64,000 bases of DNA from CACIAM-69d sp001698445 (GCF_043235035.1 NZ_JAZAQF010000006.1:1-64000); one strand, 5' to 3'; counted from the first letter of the stretch, positions 42,875 to 52,666 are shown. Notes: generated by a model not told the origin, from the letters alone. A program made the numbers and translations.

Positions 42875-45118
42875 CTAGGCTTGATTGCCCGTGGCTTCTA
42901 GGGATTCGAGGATGTTCAAAATTTCCAGGGCGGCGGCGTAGGTATCGTTCAAAATCCGCTCGTCCTCTTCGGGATCATCGGTCAAGTCATCCAAAATGAG
43001 CCGCAGGGCCCCAATAATTTCGCTGAGGCGCGATCGCACCTGATAGGAAATTTGGGCAAAGGTTTCATAGCGATCCATGCCCCCACCTCCCGAGTCGCTG
43101 TAGAACGATCGCTGAACTTGCAGCGCGTCTTCAAACAACTCCATGGTGCTCAACATCCGAATGGCCGATCGATAGGATTCGCGCAGGAGTTCTTGGCGTT
43201 CCTCGTTGCTGTCCACCAGGTCATCCACCAGCAATTGCAGGGAGCCGACGGTGATGTTGAGCCGGGTGCGAATTTCGTAGGAGGTGCGGTTGAAGGTTTC
43301 GCTGGCGGTGGCCATCGGTTGCTGCACCCGGGCATTGCCAAACTGCATGGTGTAGAGCTTGGCGTAGGCTCCGCCCTTGGCCAGCAGTTCCGCATGGTTG
43401 CCCACTTCCACCACGCGCCCCTTGTCCAGGACGGCGATTTGGTTGGCCCGCTGCACCGTTGAGAGGCGGTGGGCAATGGCGATCACGGTGCGATCGCGGC
43501 TGAGGGTTTCGATTGCCTCCTGCACCAACCGCTCGGACACCGTATCCAGGGCGCTGGTGGCCTCATCCAAAATCAGAATTGGGGGATTTTGCAGCAAGGC
43601 CCGGGCAATCGCCAGCCGCTGCCGTTGCCCCCCCGACAACATCACACCCCGATCTCCAATGGTGGTTTCCAGGCCGCGCGGCATTCGCTCAATAAATTCC
43701 ATGGCGTTGGCCAATTTGGCGGCGGCAATCACCTCCTCATCGGTGGCCGTGGGCATGGGGTAGGCGATGTTGTTGCGGATGGTGTCGTTAAACAGAAAGG
43801 TTTCCTGGCTAACAATGCCTAAGGATCGCCGGAGCGATCGCACGTCAAAGCTGCGTAAGTCTTGACCATCGATGAGGATCCGCCCCGCCGTGGGATCGGC
43901 AAACCGAGGCACTAGCTCCACGAGGGTTGATTTCCCGGCTCCGGAGCTGCCCACCAGGGCCAAGGTTGTGCCCCGAGGCAAGGTGAGGGTGATGTCTTGG
44001 AGTGTCAGCTCGCTGCTGCCTTCGTAGGCAAAGCTGAGATTTTCAAACCGAATGTCCTGGTGCAGTCCCGTGAAGGGGGTGGAACCATTGGCCAAAAAGG
44101 TCTTGTTGCTCGATCGCAAAAAGTCTTCCACCACATCCACACTGGCGGCTGTGTTGGCCAACTGGCCCCGCAGCCGGTTGAGCTGGGCCACCAGGGGCAG
44201 CAGCCGAAACAGCAGCGTCAGATAGGTTAGCAGCACCGTGGACAGGGCGCTGAGTTGGTCCGCAAACAGCCAACGACTGATGCCCACGATCGCCATCAAC
44301 ATCACCACGCTCACCACTTCCGTGACCGGGGCGATCGCGATCGAGTTGGCCTGGGATTTAAACTCCGCGGCCTCCCGGGCCTTGGTTAGCCGCAGCATTC
44401 GATCGAACTCCCGCGCCTCCATGGCAGCCGATCGCACCAACCGCATCCCGCCCAAAATCTCCAGCAGGGCCACGGAATAGTCCTTGGAGGTTTGGGACAC
44501 ATCCTTCCCCAGTTGGCGGGACTGGTTGACATAAAGCTGATTAATCCACACCACCCCCGCAAACAACACCGTGGCCACCACCGTCAGTTGCCAAGACAGC
44601 AGCAACAACAGCCCCACCATCACCAGGATCGAGACCACCGTGGCCACCAATTGCAGCAAATTGGCCACCGTAGCCGAAACCCGCCCAATTTCATTCCCCA
44701 GGCGGTTGTTGATGTCGCCCACGCGGGTGCGAGCAAAGTAGCTGAGATTCACATCCAGCAGCAACTGAATGGCGTTCATTCGCAGGTCAGCCGCCAGCGA
44801 TCGCTGCAAAATTCCGACGGCCAAGGCGCTGAGGTAGGTGGCCAGGTTTTTGAGGGCGATCGTGCCCACCACCGCCACGGCCATGGCGATCGGCTGGTAG
44901 GCCGTGGGCAGTCCCTCAAAGGGCGAAAACAGCTGGCGCAAAATGGGCGGCCCGCCGGACAGCACCATTTCTTGACCCAAAAAGCGCAGCACCACTGGCA
45001 CAATCAGCGCCGTGCTCACCCCGTTGAACAGGGCCCCCGAGAAGCCCATGAGCATCGTCCAAGCTGCTTGTCGGGGATAGCGCCGAATCAGTTGCCAAAG
45101 GAATTTGCGTCGGGCCAT
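42875..45118 (-). CDS. ABC exporter with HisKA-like C-terminal tail
   Basis: 747 residues from ATG 45118, a half-transporter of the lipid/peptide exporter type: six membrane helices (residues 20-320), then an ATPase with Walker A VGSSGAGKST at about 390-398, signature LSGGQ at 494-498 and ILDEATSALD. The ATPase ends near 590. About 155 more residues carry two tandem helical units (about 606-668 and 684-744), TSYEIRTRLNITVGSLQLLVDD and ISYQVRSRLSEIIGALRLILDD. These closely resemble the HisKA dimerisation helix of histidine kinases (SHEIRTPLN...), but the His is Tyr in both, at 614 and 692. The gene sits 234 bases after the GT4 gene, so an envelope polymer or lipid is a possible substrate (inference). 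Confidence 0.9.
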   Translation of the reverse strand: MARRKFLWQLIRRYPRQAAWTMLMGFSGALFNGVSTALIVPVVLRFLGQEMVLSGGPPILRQLFSPFEGLPTAYQPIAMAVAVVGTIALKNLATYLSALAVGILQRSLAADLRMNAIQLLLDVNLSYFARTRVGDINNRLGNEIGRVSATVANLLQLVATVVSILVMVGLLLLLSWQLTVVATVLFAGVVWINQLYVNQSRQLGKDVSQTSKDYSVALLEILGGMRLVRSAAMEAREFDRMLRLTKAREAAEFKSQANSIAIAPVTEVVSVVMLMAIVGISRWLFADQLSALSTVLLTYLTLLFRLLPLVAQLNRLRGQLANTAASVDVVEDFLRSSNKTFLANGSTPFTGLHQDIRFENLSFAYEGSSELTLQDITLTLPRGTTLALVGSSGAGKSTLVELVPRFADPTAGRILIDGQDLRSFDVRSLRRSLGIVSQETFLFNDTIRNNIAYPMPTATDEEVIAAAKLANAMEFIERMPRGLETTIGDRGVMLSGGQRQRLAIARALLQNPPILILDEATSALDTVSERLVQEAIETLSRDRTVIAIAHRLSTVQRANQIAVLDKGRVVEVGNHAELLAKGGAYAKLYTMQFGNARVQQPMATASETFNRTSYEIRTRLNITVGSLQLLVDDLVDSNEERQELLRESYRSAIRMLSTMELFEDALQVQRSFYSDSGGGGMDRYETFAQISYQVRSRLSEIIGALRLILDDLTDDPEEDERILNDTYAAALEILNILESLEATGNQA

Positions 45119-45352
45119 TGGATCACAAGAAAAAAGGAACGGGGTCTACCCAAAACAGGCAGCGGTGGCCAAAAACCATACTGAAAAACCGTCGCCGAAC
45201 CCATCAGGCAGAACCTGATGCAACATCCTGATGCGATCGCCCCGGGGATCTGGAGAAATGCGCATCTGAATTTTAGGCCGGGCATTGGCCCGATGGGGGG
45301 CAACCGCCACCGCTTGTTGGCCACCGGCCCGCAGCAGCCCCGCCCCGCCGCC

Positions 45353-46561
45353 CTAGCACCGATCGAGAATTTGGTGCAGACCCGTGGCCATCGCTTCCAG
45401 GCTGTAGTGTTCAATGCAGCGCTGTCGGGCCCGCCGCCCGATCGCCCCCGATTGCTCCGGATCATCCAGCACCTGCCGAATGGCTTGGGCCAGTTGGGGA
45501 GGCTGGCTGGGTTCCACCAACAGCCCCGTATCTCCCAGCAATTGCGGAATATCCCCCACGCGGGTGGCAATGACCGGCTTGCCCATGGCCATGCCATCCG
45601 TCAGCTTCAGGGGAAATTGGGCGCGGGTTTCCGGGGTGTCCCGTTGGGGAACCACCACCGCATGGGCCGCCGCCACCACCCCTGGCATCTCCGAGGCGGG
45701 TTGTTTGGGTAAATAGATCAGCCATCGGCCCCAGCGGGCCTGTAGTTGCTGGTCATAGTCATCGTAGGGACTGCCCCCCACGATCACCAACCGAATTTGC
45801 GGATCGTTGAGCTGATCTAGGGCCAGCAGCAAGTCTTCAACGCCCTTGTAGGGGCGGGTGGCTCCTGGAAACATCAAAATTTTGTAGTCTTGCCAGCCTT
45901 GGCGCGATCGAGCGGCGACGGGATCGAATAGATCGGGATCAAACAGGGCCGTGTCCTTGCCGCTGGGAATCAAAACCCCACCAAACCGTTGCTGCAACGC
46001 TAAGGTATTCACCGTAATCGCCGTGGCGTGGCTGGCCCAAGACTCGATCGCCTGGAGATAGAGGGGATGATCGGGCCGGCGCAGTTCCCCATCTTTGCCC
46101 AACAAGTCGCGCAGAAATTTGCGCGGCCGCAACCGATAGCGATAGTGATCGCCCCCGTGCCAGCTCAATTCCCAATCATCAATATCCACAATCACCGGCC
46201 GTCGATGGGCGATCGCCTTCAGCAGCCCCAAGCCGTAACTGCTGGGCTTCAGCTTTTGGGCATAGATAATGTCGCCGGTAATTTGGGGCCAAAGCCGGGC
46301 GATCGAGCGAAAGTAGCCGGGATAGGGGCAACCCGGCACGGTCACCACCTGCCAGTGGGGCGGAGCGGGCAACGTTCCCAATTCCCCAAACACCGACCCC
46401 ACGATCTGGATTCGATAACCCAGGCGATCGAGCGCTTGGGCCAACAAAAACGTGCGCACCGCACCGCCCCAACGGCCGACCCCCTTGGTGGACAGATCGC
46501 TCACCAGAATGGTGATTTGGCGCGGTTGCGCCGAAGGTTGAGACTTGGAAAAAACAGACAT
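45353..46561 (-). CDS. Glycosyltransferase, GT4-like family
   Basis: 402 residues from ATG 46561. Rossmann-like GT-B fold with an N-terminal acceptor domain (GAVRTFLLAQALDRLGY) and a C-terminal donor domain (RPYKGVEDLLLALDQL, then VVPQRDTPETRAQFPLKLTDGMAMGKPVIATRVG), the latter with the GT4 E-x7-E region, here E..PLKLTDGM. Donor and acceptor sugars are unknown. It is immediately upstream of the unusual ABC exporter (234 bases), so the two may belong to one envelope-glycan pathway. Nothing between 45119 and 45352 codes for protein. Confidence 0.87.
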   Translation of the reverse strand: MSVFSKSQPSAQPRQITILVSDLSTKGVGRWGGAVRTFLLAQALDRLGYRIQIVGSVFGELGTLPAPPHWQVVTVPGCPYPGYFRSIARLWPQITGDIIYAQKLKPSSYGLGLLKAIAHRRPVIVDIDDWELSWHGGDHYRYRLRPRKFLRDLLGKDGELRRPDHPLYLQAIESWASHATAITVNTLALQQRFGGVLIPSGKDTALFDPDLFDPVAARSRQGWQDYKILMFPGATRPYKGVEDLLLALDQLNDPQIRLVIVGGSPYDDYDQQLQARWGRWLIYLPKQPASEMPGVVAAAHAVVVPQRDTPETRAQFPLKLTDGMAMGKPVIATRVGDIPQLLGDTGLLVEPSQPPQLAQAIRQVLDDPEQSGAIGRRARQRCIEHYSLEAMATGLHQILDRC

Positions 46562-46677
46562 CAGCGGCACAGCAGCAAAAGGGCGAGGAACCACCGCAGA
46601 TCAGCCGATTCGCCAATCTGCTCAAGGGTTCTGACGGTCTAGATCGCTCGGCCAGGCCAATCTATGGCCAGACCAGC

Positions 46678-46878
46678 CTATGGATGCACAATTCGCACCC
46701 GCCCCAACTTCACCAGGTCAAAGAGCCTGGACACTTGCCGCCGCTGCTCGTCAGTCATCTTAAAATCACTGAGAAGGCAGTTGGCCAGGCTCAGGTAATC
46801 TTGCCGGGGAATCGCCTCGACTCCATCTAAGCGATCGAGAATTGGCTGAAGGTCGAATTCTGTCGCTTTCGTCGCCAT
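46678..46878 (-). CDS. Small conserved-looking protein, unknown function
   Basis: 66 residues from ATG 46878. MATKATEFDLQPILDRLDGVEAI starts the protein, followed by a helical segment (DYLSLANCLLSDFKMTDEQRRQVSRLF) and a basic end. A longer frame to 47019 is open but its N-terminus is arginine-rich and overlaps the glyoxalase promoter, so I reject it. The family is not recognised. It is divergent from gloB and close to the GT4 gene on the same strand. Confidence 0.65.
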   Translation of the reverse strand: MATKATEFDLQPILDRLDGVEAIPRQDYLSLANCLLSDFKMTDEQRRQVSRLFDLVKLGRVRIVHP

Positions 46879-46984
46879 TGACGCTGATGTCGAAGAGGTC
46901 GCAAGGCCGATCCGCCGCGATTTTCGCCGCTTGCGCGCTCTTCGCGCGGTGGGGGGTCTGTTGTTAATTCTATTTCGCACCCCA

Positions 46985-47767
46985 ATGTACGTCGAACGCA
47001 TTCCGGCTCTGTTGGACAACTATATCTTTTTGTTAGTCGATCGCGCTCGTCAAGAGGCCGCCGTGGTGGATCCGGCGGAAGCACAACCGGTGCTCGATCG
47101 GCTGGCAGCCCTCAATTGCCGCCTCACCACAATTTTTAACACCCATCACCACCGTGATCATGTGGGTGGCACACCGGCCCTATTGCAGGCCTTTCCCGAG
47201 CTGGTGGTCTATGGGGGCGCGCGCGATCGGGGGCGAATTCCCGCGCAACAGGTGTTTTTGGCAGGGGGTGAGACGATTCCCTTTGCCGATCGCACCGCTC
47301 AAGTGTTCTTTGTGCCCGGCCACACCCGCGCCCATGTGGCCTATTACTTCGCTCCCGCCAATGGCCCCGACAGCGACGGTTGGGGCGATTTATTTTCCGG
47401 GGATGTGATTTTTGGGGCCGGCTGCGGTCGCCTCTTTGAGGGCACACCGGCCGAAATGCTCCAGTCGATCGATCAACTGCGCCAACTGCCAGACAGCACC
47501 CGGATTTGGTGTGCCCATGAATACACCCTGGGCAACCTGGAATTTGCCCAAACCATCGAACCCCAAAACCACGCGCTACAACAACGCCTCCAGGAAACTC
47601 GCCTCGCGCGATCGCACCAGCAACCCACCGTTCCCCTCAGCCTGGGCCAAGAAAAACAAACCAACCCTTTTCTGCGTTGGGATAGTCCTACCGTCCAAGC
47701 TGCCATGGCCACAGATGATCCCGTTCGTACCTTTACCCGTCTGAGGGGCAAAAAAGATCTTTGGTAG
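46985..47767 (+). CDS. gloB: Hydroxyacylglutathione hydrolase, glyoxalase II
   Basis: 260 residues from ATG 46985. It splits S-lactoylglutathione to lactate and glutathione in methylglyoxal detoxification. A metallo-beta-lactamase fold with the dimetal motif THHHRDHVGG (His54, His56, Asp58, His59), further ligands in VPGHTRAHVAYY and FSGDVIFGAGCGRLFEG, and the C-terminal glutathione-binding NPFLRW. Length is canonical. An upstream GTG/ATG at 46931 would add residues not seen in the family. Confidence 0.95.
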   Translation: MYVERIPALLDNYIFLLVDRARQEAAVVDPAEAQPVLDRLAALNCRLTTIFNTHHHRDHVGGTPALLQAFPELVVYGGARDRGRIPAQQVFLAGGETIPFADRTAQVFFVPGHTRAHVAYYFAPANGPDSDGWGDLFSGDVIFGAGCGRLFEGTPAEMLQSIDQLRQLPDSTRIWCAHEYTLGNLEFAQTIEPQNHALQQRLQETRLARSHQQPTVPLSLGQEKQTNPFLRWDSPTVQAAMATDDPVRTFTRLRGKKDLW

Positions 47768-48132
47768 CGAGATCAAGATGTCGGCAACATATCGTCTCCT
47801 AAGGCGTTCTCCATCGAAAACCCAGTCCGCTCCTTTGATCATCCAAGGGGAATGAAAATTGGTAACCCCTGAGGCAATTTGACCTAGGCATCAACCAAGA
47901 CGACCATTGCTATCAATGGCGAAAGTGGTTTGGGGATGGGCAATTGAGCCATCATTTCGATCACTAAGGGGGCTGATCGATTTCCTAACAACGCTCCTGG
48001 AAAAGGCGGATTGACGATGAAGTTTAAATCTGCGTAGTTTCGGCTACAAATAGTCCAAAAAATCCTTGCTAGGCTACAGAGTAATTCTCGAATCTGCTGC
48101 CGCATTGGGCAACAACGAGTTGAATCAAGCCT
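47768..48132. other. 365-bp intergenic region
   Basis: No gene seen. A minus-strand frame 47884-48174 overlaps the regulator start and lacks family resemblance. The promoter of the OmpR-type regulator gene should be near its right end. Confidence 0.4.
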
Positions 48133-48936
48133 GTGGCTCCTATTAGCATTCAGATTATTGAGACGAATCCACACCTACGCTCGTTGTTGGGGTGGCACTT
48201 ACAACAACTGGGCTACGTGGTTTGTCCGTCAGCAACGCTTCAGCAAGCACGGGACGTGGCCCAGGCCCAACGGCCAATGTTGGTTGTGCTGGATCCCGAT
48301 TTGCCCGATGGGGATGGTTTGGAATTCTGTGCCTGGTTACAACGGGTTCAGCAGCCGATGGTGCTGATGATTTCGGCGCGATCGGGCGAGGCGGATGCGG
48401 TGGCGGCCCTGCGGGCAGGGGCCGATGATTATCTGCGTAAGCCTTTTGGGATGCAGGAATTTTTGGCGCGGGTGCAGGCGTTGGTGCGTCGGGGCCGATC
48501 GCGATCGGCTCCGGCCCTGCTGGACTGTGGCGTATTGCGGATTGATCTAATTCAGCGGCGGGTTTGGCTGTTTGAACGGGCGATCGAGCTGACTCCCCAG
48601 GAATTTAGCCTGCTCTATGCCCTGGCCCAGGCGGGCGGCGTGCCCCTCAGTCGGGCGGAAATTTTGCAGCGGGCTTGGCCTGAGTCGATCGACAATCCAC
48701 GCACGGTCGATACCCATGTGCTGTCCCTGCGCAAAAAACTGGAGGCCGATCCCCGCCAACCCAGCACCATCCAAACAGTCCGCAATGTGGGCTATCGCCT
48801 CAATTTGGAGCGCTTGGAACTGCACCGGGAACCCACCAATGGCCACGGCCCGCCGCCAAATCCGGTGGGGGGTGGGCCGGCTGGCTCCGGTGGCGGGGCC
48901 TTGTCCCGATCGATGTTGTCGGTGTCTTCGGGCTAG
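48133..48936 (+). CDS. OmpR-family response regulator
   Basis: 267 residues from GTG 48133. Receiver domain with phospho-acceptor Asp54 in VVLDPDLPDGDG and Lys of DDYLRKPFG, then a winged-helix DNA-binding domain (RAIELTPQEFSLLYALAQAGG, then TVDTHVLSLRKKLE, and TVRNVGYRLNL). The acidic pair that normally coordinates magnesium is altered: IIETN where most members have (V/I)(D/E)DD. This could lower phosphorylation. The Gly/Pro-rich C-tail (about 30 residues) is unusual. No kinase lies next to it; regulon and partner are unknown. Confidence 0.9.
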   Translation: MAPISIQIIETNPHLRSLLGWHLQQLGYVVCPSATLQQARDVAQAQRPMLVVLDPDLPDGDGLEFCAWLQRVQQPMVLMISARSGEADAVAALRAGADDYLRKPFGMQEFLARVQALVRRGRSRSAPALLDCGVLRIDLIQRRVWLFERAIELTPQEFSLLYALAQAGGVPLSRAEILQRAWPESIDNPRTVDTHVLSLRKKLEADPRQPSTIQTVRNVGYRLNLERLELHREPTNGHGPPPNPVGGGPAGSGGGALSRSMLSVSSG

Positions 48937-48995
48937 GGGCGATCGCGTTAGGATCCTGACAAATCAATTGGATCGAGCCAGCCCGATCATCGCGC

Positions 48996-49703
48996 ATGTT
49001 TCCCATTGGCGACGACAATCCCACCCGCCGCACAGCCTATGTGACCTACGGGCTAATGGGGGCCAACCTGCTCGTATTCCTCTACGAAGTCAGCCTCAAC
49101 CCCTTGCAATTACGGGCGTTGTTTGAGGTGTGGGCCGTCGTGCCCTTAGAGCTGACCGCACAGTTCAACGGCTATCCAGTCACCATCCCTGGAACCAACT
49201 GGCCCGAAACCCTAACCTTGCTTACCTCCCAGTTTTTGCATGGGGGCTGGGCCCACTTGGGCGGAAACATGCTGTTCCTGTGGATCTTTGGCAACAATGT
49301 TGAAGATCGATTGGGATCCGTGAAATACCTATTGTTTTACCTGGCTTCTGGAGCCATTGCAGGGCTTTGCCAGTGGTTTTTTGCGCCGCTATCTGCCGTC
49401 CCTTCATTGGGCGCGAGTGGTGCGATCGCAGGAGTCATGGGAGCCTATATCCTGCGCTATCCCCGGGCGAGCATTTTAACCCTCGTGCCTCTAGGATTTG
49501 TGCTCATCCCCTTACGAATTGCGGCTTTTTGGTACTTGGGTATTTGGTTTTTGCAACAGGCCCTCTATGGGCTGGGATCGCTCCAGCAGCCCATGAATAT
49601 CGGCTTGAGTGGGGGTGGAATTGCCTATTGGGCCCATGCGGGCGGCTTCGTGGCCGGGGCCGTTCTGGGGCCATTGTTGGGGCTATTCAAAGACGATGAT
49701 TAA
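48996..49703 (+). CDS. Rhomboid-family intramembrane serine protease
   Basis: 235 residues from ATG 48996. About six membrane helices. The catalytic Ser141 is in GASGA and the catalytic His214 in YWAHAGGFVAG, with the conserved HGGWAHLGGN loop at 82-91. This is the bacterial rhomboid core with a proline-containing N-terminal loop. Substrates are unknown. It is alone on the plus strand between the OmpR-type regulator and the convergent acyl-CoA synthetase gene. Confidence 0.92.
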   Translation: MFPIGDDNPTRRTAYVTYGLMGANLLVFLYEVSLNPLQLRALFEVWAVVPLELTAQFNGYPVTIPGTNWPETLTLLTSQFLHGGWAHLGGNMLFLWIFGNNVEDRLGSVKYLLFYLASGAIAGLCQWFFAPLSAVPSLGASGAIAGVMGAYILRYPRASILTLVPLGFVLIPLRIAAFWYLGIWFLQQALYGLGSLQQPMNIGLSGGGIAYWAHAGGFVAGAVLGPLLGLFKDDD

Positions 49704-49858
49704 GCAAAAATTTCAGACCGGGAATGTTTGTTGATGAGGTTCGCTACCGAGATTCGCTGATGGGAACTGAGCAGACTATCCCAGTTCCCATGGTTGGGTT
49801 TGAATGAAACCCCGATCGCCCATCCGAGCCGAACTTCGAGCCAAGTTCTCAGTCAAGC

Positions 49859-52666
49859 CTAAAGTTCCAGCACGGCCAAGGTGACATCGGCGGCCCGTTG
49901 GATTTGGAAACCCAGTTTTTCGCACAGATGGCGCATGGGGGCGTTGTTGGGCAAAATTTCGCCCCGCAGTCGATCGATCTTTTCGTCGCGGGCAATGGCA
50001 ACCAACCGCTGCAAAAGTTCCGTGCCTAGCCCCTGATTTTGGTAGCGATCGCGAATGAGCATGGCAAACTCCGCTTCATTGGAGCCATGTAGCTTGCTAA
50101 TGCGGCTGACTCCCAAAATTTCCCGTTCTTCACTGGAATCGCGCCCCTCCGCCACCAGGGCCATTTCCCGATCGTAGTCAATGAAGCAAATTCGTGACAG
50201 GCGCTCGTGGCTAATCCGCTGGCTCAGTTTCAGGGCGTGGAAATAGCGCAGATAAACCGTTTGTTCCGACAAACTCTCGTGGAAACGCACCAAAGGCGGT
50301 TCATCCTCCGGGCGAATGGGGCGAATATTGACCGTTGTGCCGTCGCGCAGGGTCCAGGGAGTCGCGTATTGAATGGGATAAGGGCGGATGGCCGGCCGGG
50401 GCAACGTTGCCGGATCCATGGGCGGGTGCAACACCACCCTCGCATCCAGGGCAATCAGCGAACTAGTGGTTCCGGTGGCCACGGCCTGGCCAGCCTCGCG
50501 GGCGAGGAGGGGATTGATGTCAATTTCCTTAATCCAGGGCTGTTCCACCACCAGTTGGCTGAAGCGTACCAGGAGTTGCTCCAGGGCGGCCAAGTCCACG
50601 GGGGCCCGGCCGCGTACCCCTTGCAGGGCTTTGTAGATGCGGGTTTGTTCCATCATCCGCCGGGCCAGGGTGGTGTTGAGCGGGGGCAGACCCAAGGCGC
50701 GATCGCGGAATACCTCCACCAACTGACCGCCCAAACCAAACAGCAACACGGGGCCAAATTGTGGATCCACACTACTGCCCAGAATTAGCTCATAGCCATC
50801 TAACTTGAGCATGGGTTGCACGGTGACCCCCAAAAAGTCCGCTGTGAGGACGCGCCGTTGGGGATCTGCATCACCTTCTTCGGCGTTGCTGCTGGTTTGT
50901 GGGGACTTGTGACGGTTGGCGATCGCCACGCCGGCCACGATCGCCAGGTAAGCCCAGCGCACCTCATTGGCATTTTGCAAATTCAGCCGCACACCGCCCA
51001 CGTCGCTCTTGTGGGTGATGGTTTCGGAATAGAGCTTGAGGGCCACGGGATAGCCAATATCGTTGGCAATTTCCACGGCCTCTTCGAGTTTGGTGGCGAT
51101 GCGGGTTTCCACCACAGGAATTCCATAGGCGGCCAGGATTTGCTTGGCTTCAAATTCCGTGAGTAGATTGCGGCCCACCGCCTGGGCTTGCTGAATGATC
51201 CGAGTGACGGCGGCTCGATCGGGTTCGGCGGCAAAACTACCCGCGACCGCGTTGGGGGTTTCATACAGTCCCCGCAGGTTGTAGCTGTAGCGCCACATGT
51301 AGTTGAACACCCGGGTGGCCGCGTCGGGGTAGGGGAGGGTGAAGATGCCCGCTTGGTTCAAAATCGCCTCGCCAGCGGCCACGGCCGAGCCGCCCATCCA
51401 ACTGGCCAAGATCGGCTTCCCGCAATGGGCATAGGGCCGCAGCCGTTCAGCAATTTGGGTGGGATCGGTCATGGCCTGGGGGGTGAGGATGGTCAGCAGC
51501 CCGTCTCCGTTGGGATCGGCGGCGGCAATTTCCAAGGCCTGGGAATAGCGATCGGGGTCGGCATCTCCCAAAATGTCGATCGGGTTGCGGCGGCTCCAAC
51601 TGGGCGGCAACACTTGGTCTAACCGCTCGATCGTCTCCGGTGACAGCTCGGCCAAGTCGCCCCCGCCGGAAACCACCTCATCGGCCGCCAACACCCCAGG
51701 GCCGCCCGCATTGGTCAGCACAATCAACTTGCGCCCCCGCGGGCGGGGTTGTTTGGCCAGCACTTCGGTCATGTCGAACAGGTCTTCGATCGTCTCGACG
51801 CGCAACACCCCCGATCGCCGGAAGGCCGCATCCAACACTGCGTCACTACCCGACAGCGATCCCGTGTGGGAGGCGGCCGCCTGGGCTGCCGCTTCCGTGC
51901 GTCCCACCTTGATCACCATGATCGGTTTTTGCAGCGCCACTTCTCGCGCCGCCGACAGGAAGGCCCGCGCATCCCCCACCGATTCCATGTAAATGGCGAT
52001 CGTGTGGGTGCGGGGATCATCGCCCAGGTATTCAATCAGGTCGCCCCAGCCCACATCCAGCATTGACCCGATCGACACAAAGGAACTGAAGCCCACCTGT
52101 TCCCGGAAGCTCCAATCCAAAATCGCCGTACACATGGCCCCGCTTTGGCTCAGGAATGCCACATTTCCCGGCCGGGCCATGGCGCTGGCAAAGGTGGCGT
52201 TCAAACCGGAAATCGGATTCATCACCCCCAAGCAGTTGGGGCCCACCACCCGCATGTTGTAGCGGCGGGCTTCGGTCAGGAGTCGTTTTTCTAGTTCAAT
52301 GCCAGCGGGGCCAATTTCCTTGAAGCCCGCAGACAGGACGATCGCCCCGCGTACCCCTGCCTGGCCACAATCGCGAATCAAGTTCGGAACGGTGGCCGCT
52401 GGGGTGGCAATCACCGCCAGATCCACGGTTTCGGGCACTTCCGCGATCGAGCGATAGGCCCTGACTCCCAACACGTTCGATCGCTTGGGATTAATGGGAA
52501 ACACCGTGCCCCCAAAGGGGTTTTGCAACAAATTGGTCAAGAGCGTGCGCCCCACACTCCCTTCACGATCGGTTGCGCCAATCAGCGCCACACTCCGAGG
52601 CACAAAAATTGCATCCAAAGGATGGCGATCGGGAGAGACTTCAAGGGCGATGGAAGCAACTGTCAT
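49859..52666 (-). CDS. NDP-forming acyl-CoA synthetase fused to GNAT acetyltransferase
   Basis: 935 residues from ATG 52666. Domain order is CoA-binding (SVALIGATDREGSVGRTLLTN), succinyl-CoA-ligase-like and ATP-grasp regions (NAGGPGVLAADE, then LTEFEAKQILAAYGIPV), and a C-terminal GNAT fold (about 770-935; RDRYQNQGLGTELLQRLV is the acetyl-CoA loop). This order matches PatZ/Pat-type protein lysine acetyltransferases, which have a regulatory rather than catalytic synthetase part. Whether the synthetase part is active cannot be judged. An in-frame start at 52771 is rejected for lack of family resemblance. Confidence 0.9.
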   Translation of the reverse strand: MTVASIALEVSPDRHPLDAIFVPRSVALIGATDREGSVGRTLLTNLLQNPFGGTVFPINPKRSNVLGVRAYRSIAEVPETVDLAVIATPAATVPNLIRDCGQAGVRGAIVLSAGFKEIGPAGIELEKRLLTEARRYNMRVVGPNCLGVMNPISGLNATFASAMARPGNVAFLSQSGAMCTAILDWSFREQVGFSSFVSIGSMLDVGWGDLIEYLGDDPRTHTIAIYMESVGDARAFLSAAREVALQKPIMVIKVGRTEAAAQAAASHTGSLSGSDAVLDAAFRRSGVLRVETIEDLFDMTEVLAKQPRPRGRKLIVLTNAGGPGVLAADEVVSGGGDLAELSPETIERLDQVLPPSWSRRNPIDILGDADPDRYSQALEIAAADPNGDGLLTILTPQAMTDPTQIAERLRPYAHCGKPILASWMGGSAVAAGEAILNQAGIFTLPYPDAATRVFNYMWRYSYNLRGLYETPNAVAGSFAAEPDRAAVTRIIQQAQAVGRNLLTEFEAKQILAAYGIPVVETRIATKLEEAVEIANDIGYPVALKLYSETITHKSDVGGVRLNLQNANEVRWAYLAIVAGVAIANRHKSPQTSSNAEEGDADPQRRVLTADFLGVTVQPMLKLDGYELILGSSVDPQFGPVLLFGLGGQLVEVFRDRALGLPPLNTTLARRMMEQTRIYKALQGVRGRAPVDLAALEQLLVRFSQLVVEQPWIKEIDINPLLAREAGQAVATGTTSSLIALDARVVLHPPMDPATLPRPAIRPYPIQYATPWTLRDGTTVNIRPIRPEDEPPLVRFHESLSEQTVYLRYFHALKLSQRISHERLSRICFIDYDREMALVAEGRDSSEEREILGVSRISKLHGSNEAEFAMLIRDRYQNQGLGTELLQRLVAIARDEKIDRLRGEILPNNAPMRHLCEKLGFQIQRAADVTLAVLEL

